Source: an uncultured Bacillota bacterium (GTDB lineage Bacteria > Bacillota > Clostridia > Peptostreptococcales > Anaerovoracaceae). From it: DNA of 11,265 bases. The stretch lies in contig CAUDEQ010000061.1 of assembly GCA_958448635.1 (NCBI GenBank), forward strand, positions 1-11,265, given 5' to 3'. Shown here piece after piece: positions 11,216 to 11,265 of this stretch. Made by a program: the position numbers and the translations under genes. Each line of letters begins with the position of its first letter. Position 1 is the stretch's first letter. A model generated the notes under the pieces. That model was not told the origin of the DNA, ran no database searches, and saw nothing but the letters and a program-made list of their open reading frames with translations.

Positions 11216-11265
11216 GTTATGTCCGTATAATGGTGTAAATTCAAAATTAACAAAAGTTTGAGCCA
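11216..11265 (+). mobile_element. Probable terminal repeat of an IS256-family insertion sequence (element continues to the right)
   Basis: GTCCGTATAATGGTGTAAA (11221-11239) closely matches the end sequence I recall for IS256-type elements, which contain GTCCGTATAAT, one variable base and GTGTAAA. The exact outer boundary is uncertain, near 11215-11217. TATAAT inside it could serve as the -10 of the transposase promoter. No transposase is in the window, so the assignment depends on recalled motif similarity. Confidence 0.42.

Noticed and set aside
10920..11253. Minus-strand and other low-complexity frames across the 9-nt repeat (AES, RRK, QKA repeats)
   Set aside because: All three registers of a tandem repeat are open, so openness carries no coding signal; no start region supports them.
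1..11265. CRISPR arrays, tRNA or rRNA genes
   Set aside because: No regularly spaced direct repeats with unique spacers and no tRNA or rRNA signatures were seen on either strand.

Overview
The window reads as a tungsten/molybdenum cofactor island from an anaerobic, Gram-positive-type bacterium, most likely a Clostridia-class Bacillota. Reasons: strong GGAGG-type ribosome binding sites, a lipoprotein solute-binding protein, many AGA/AGG and ATA codons, an oxygen-sensitive tungsten aldehyde:ferredoxin oxidoreductase and a 16-cysteine polyferredoxin. The species cannot be named from sequence alone.

Left block (1-3414, all minus strand). From right to left in the direction of transcription: a promoter (3386-3414), a leader of about 375 nt, tupA (tungstate-binding lipoprotein), a strong intrinsic terminator, a probable separate promoter, then tupB (permease) and tupC (ATPase). 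Beyond tupC is another strong promoter (484-512). It drives a leader of about 435 nt holding a Moco/Tuco-type riboswitch and two terminator candidates. This leader runs into the first 13 codons of a gene cut by the window edge, which looks like the 2Fe-2S subunit of a molybdenum hydroxylase.

Right block (3478-10923, all plus strand). A consensus promoter, a second copy of the riboswitch, a four-cluster ferredoxin gene and the AOR gene come first. After a promoter/hairpin element follow a moaD-like gene, a MoeB/ThiF-like E1 gene without the zinc cysteines, mobB, moeA, and a second moeA fused to a cytoplasmic periplasmic-binding-protein-like domain. A textbook terminator closes the block. The last 250 bases hold a degenerate 9-nt tandem repeat, an 11-bp inverted repeat and, at the edge, what looks like the terminal repeat of an IS256-family insertion sequence.

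How it fits together: TupABC imports tungstate. The MoaD-like, E1-like, MobB and two MoeA proteins are the sulfur-carrier, nucleotide and metal-insertion side of pterin-cofactor assembly. AOR and its polyferredoxin are the consumer. The two riboswitch copies (about 80% identical, with three compensatory base-pair changes in one stem) sit upstream of the two cofactor-using enzymes, so cofactor level probably controls apoenzyme synthesis. The core genes moaA, moaC, moaE and mogA are not in the window. The most interesting material is non-coding: the nested alternative pairings of the left leader, and a 12-nt motif shared by that leader and the tupA leader.
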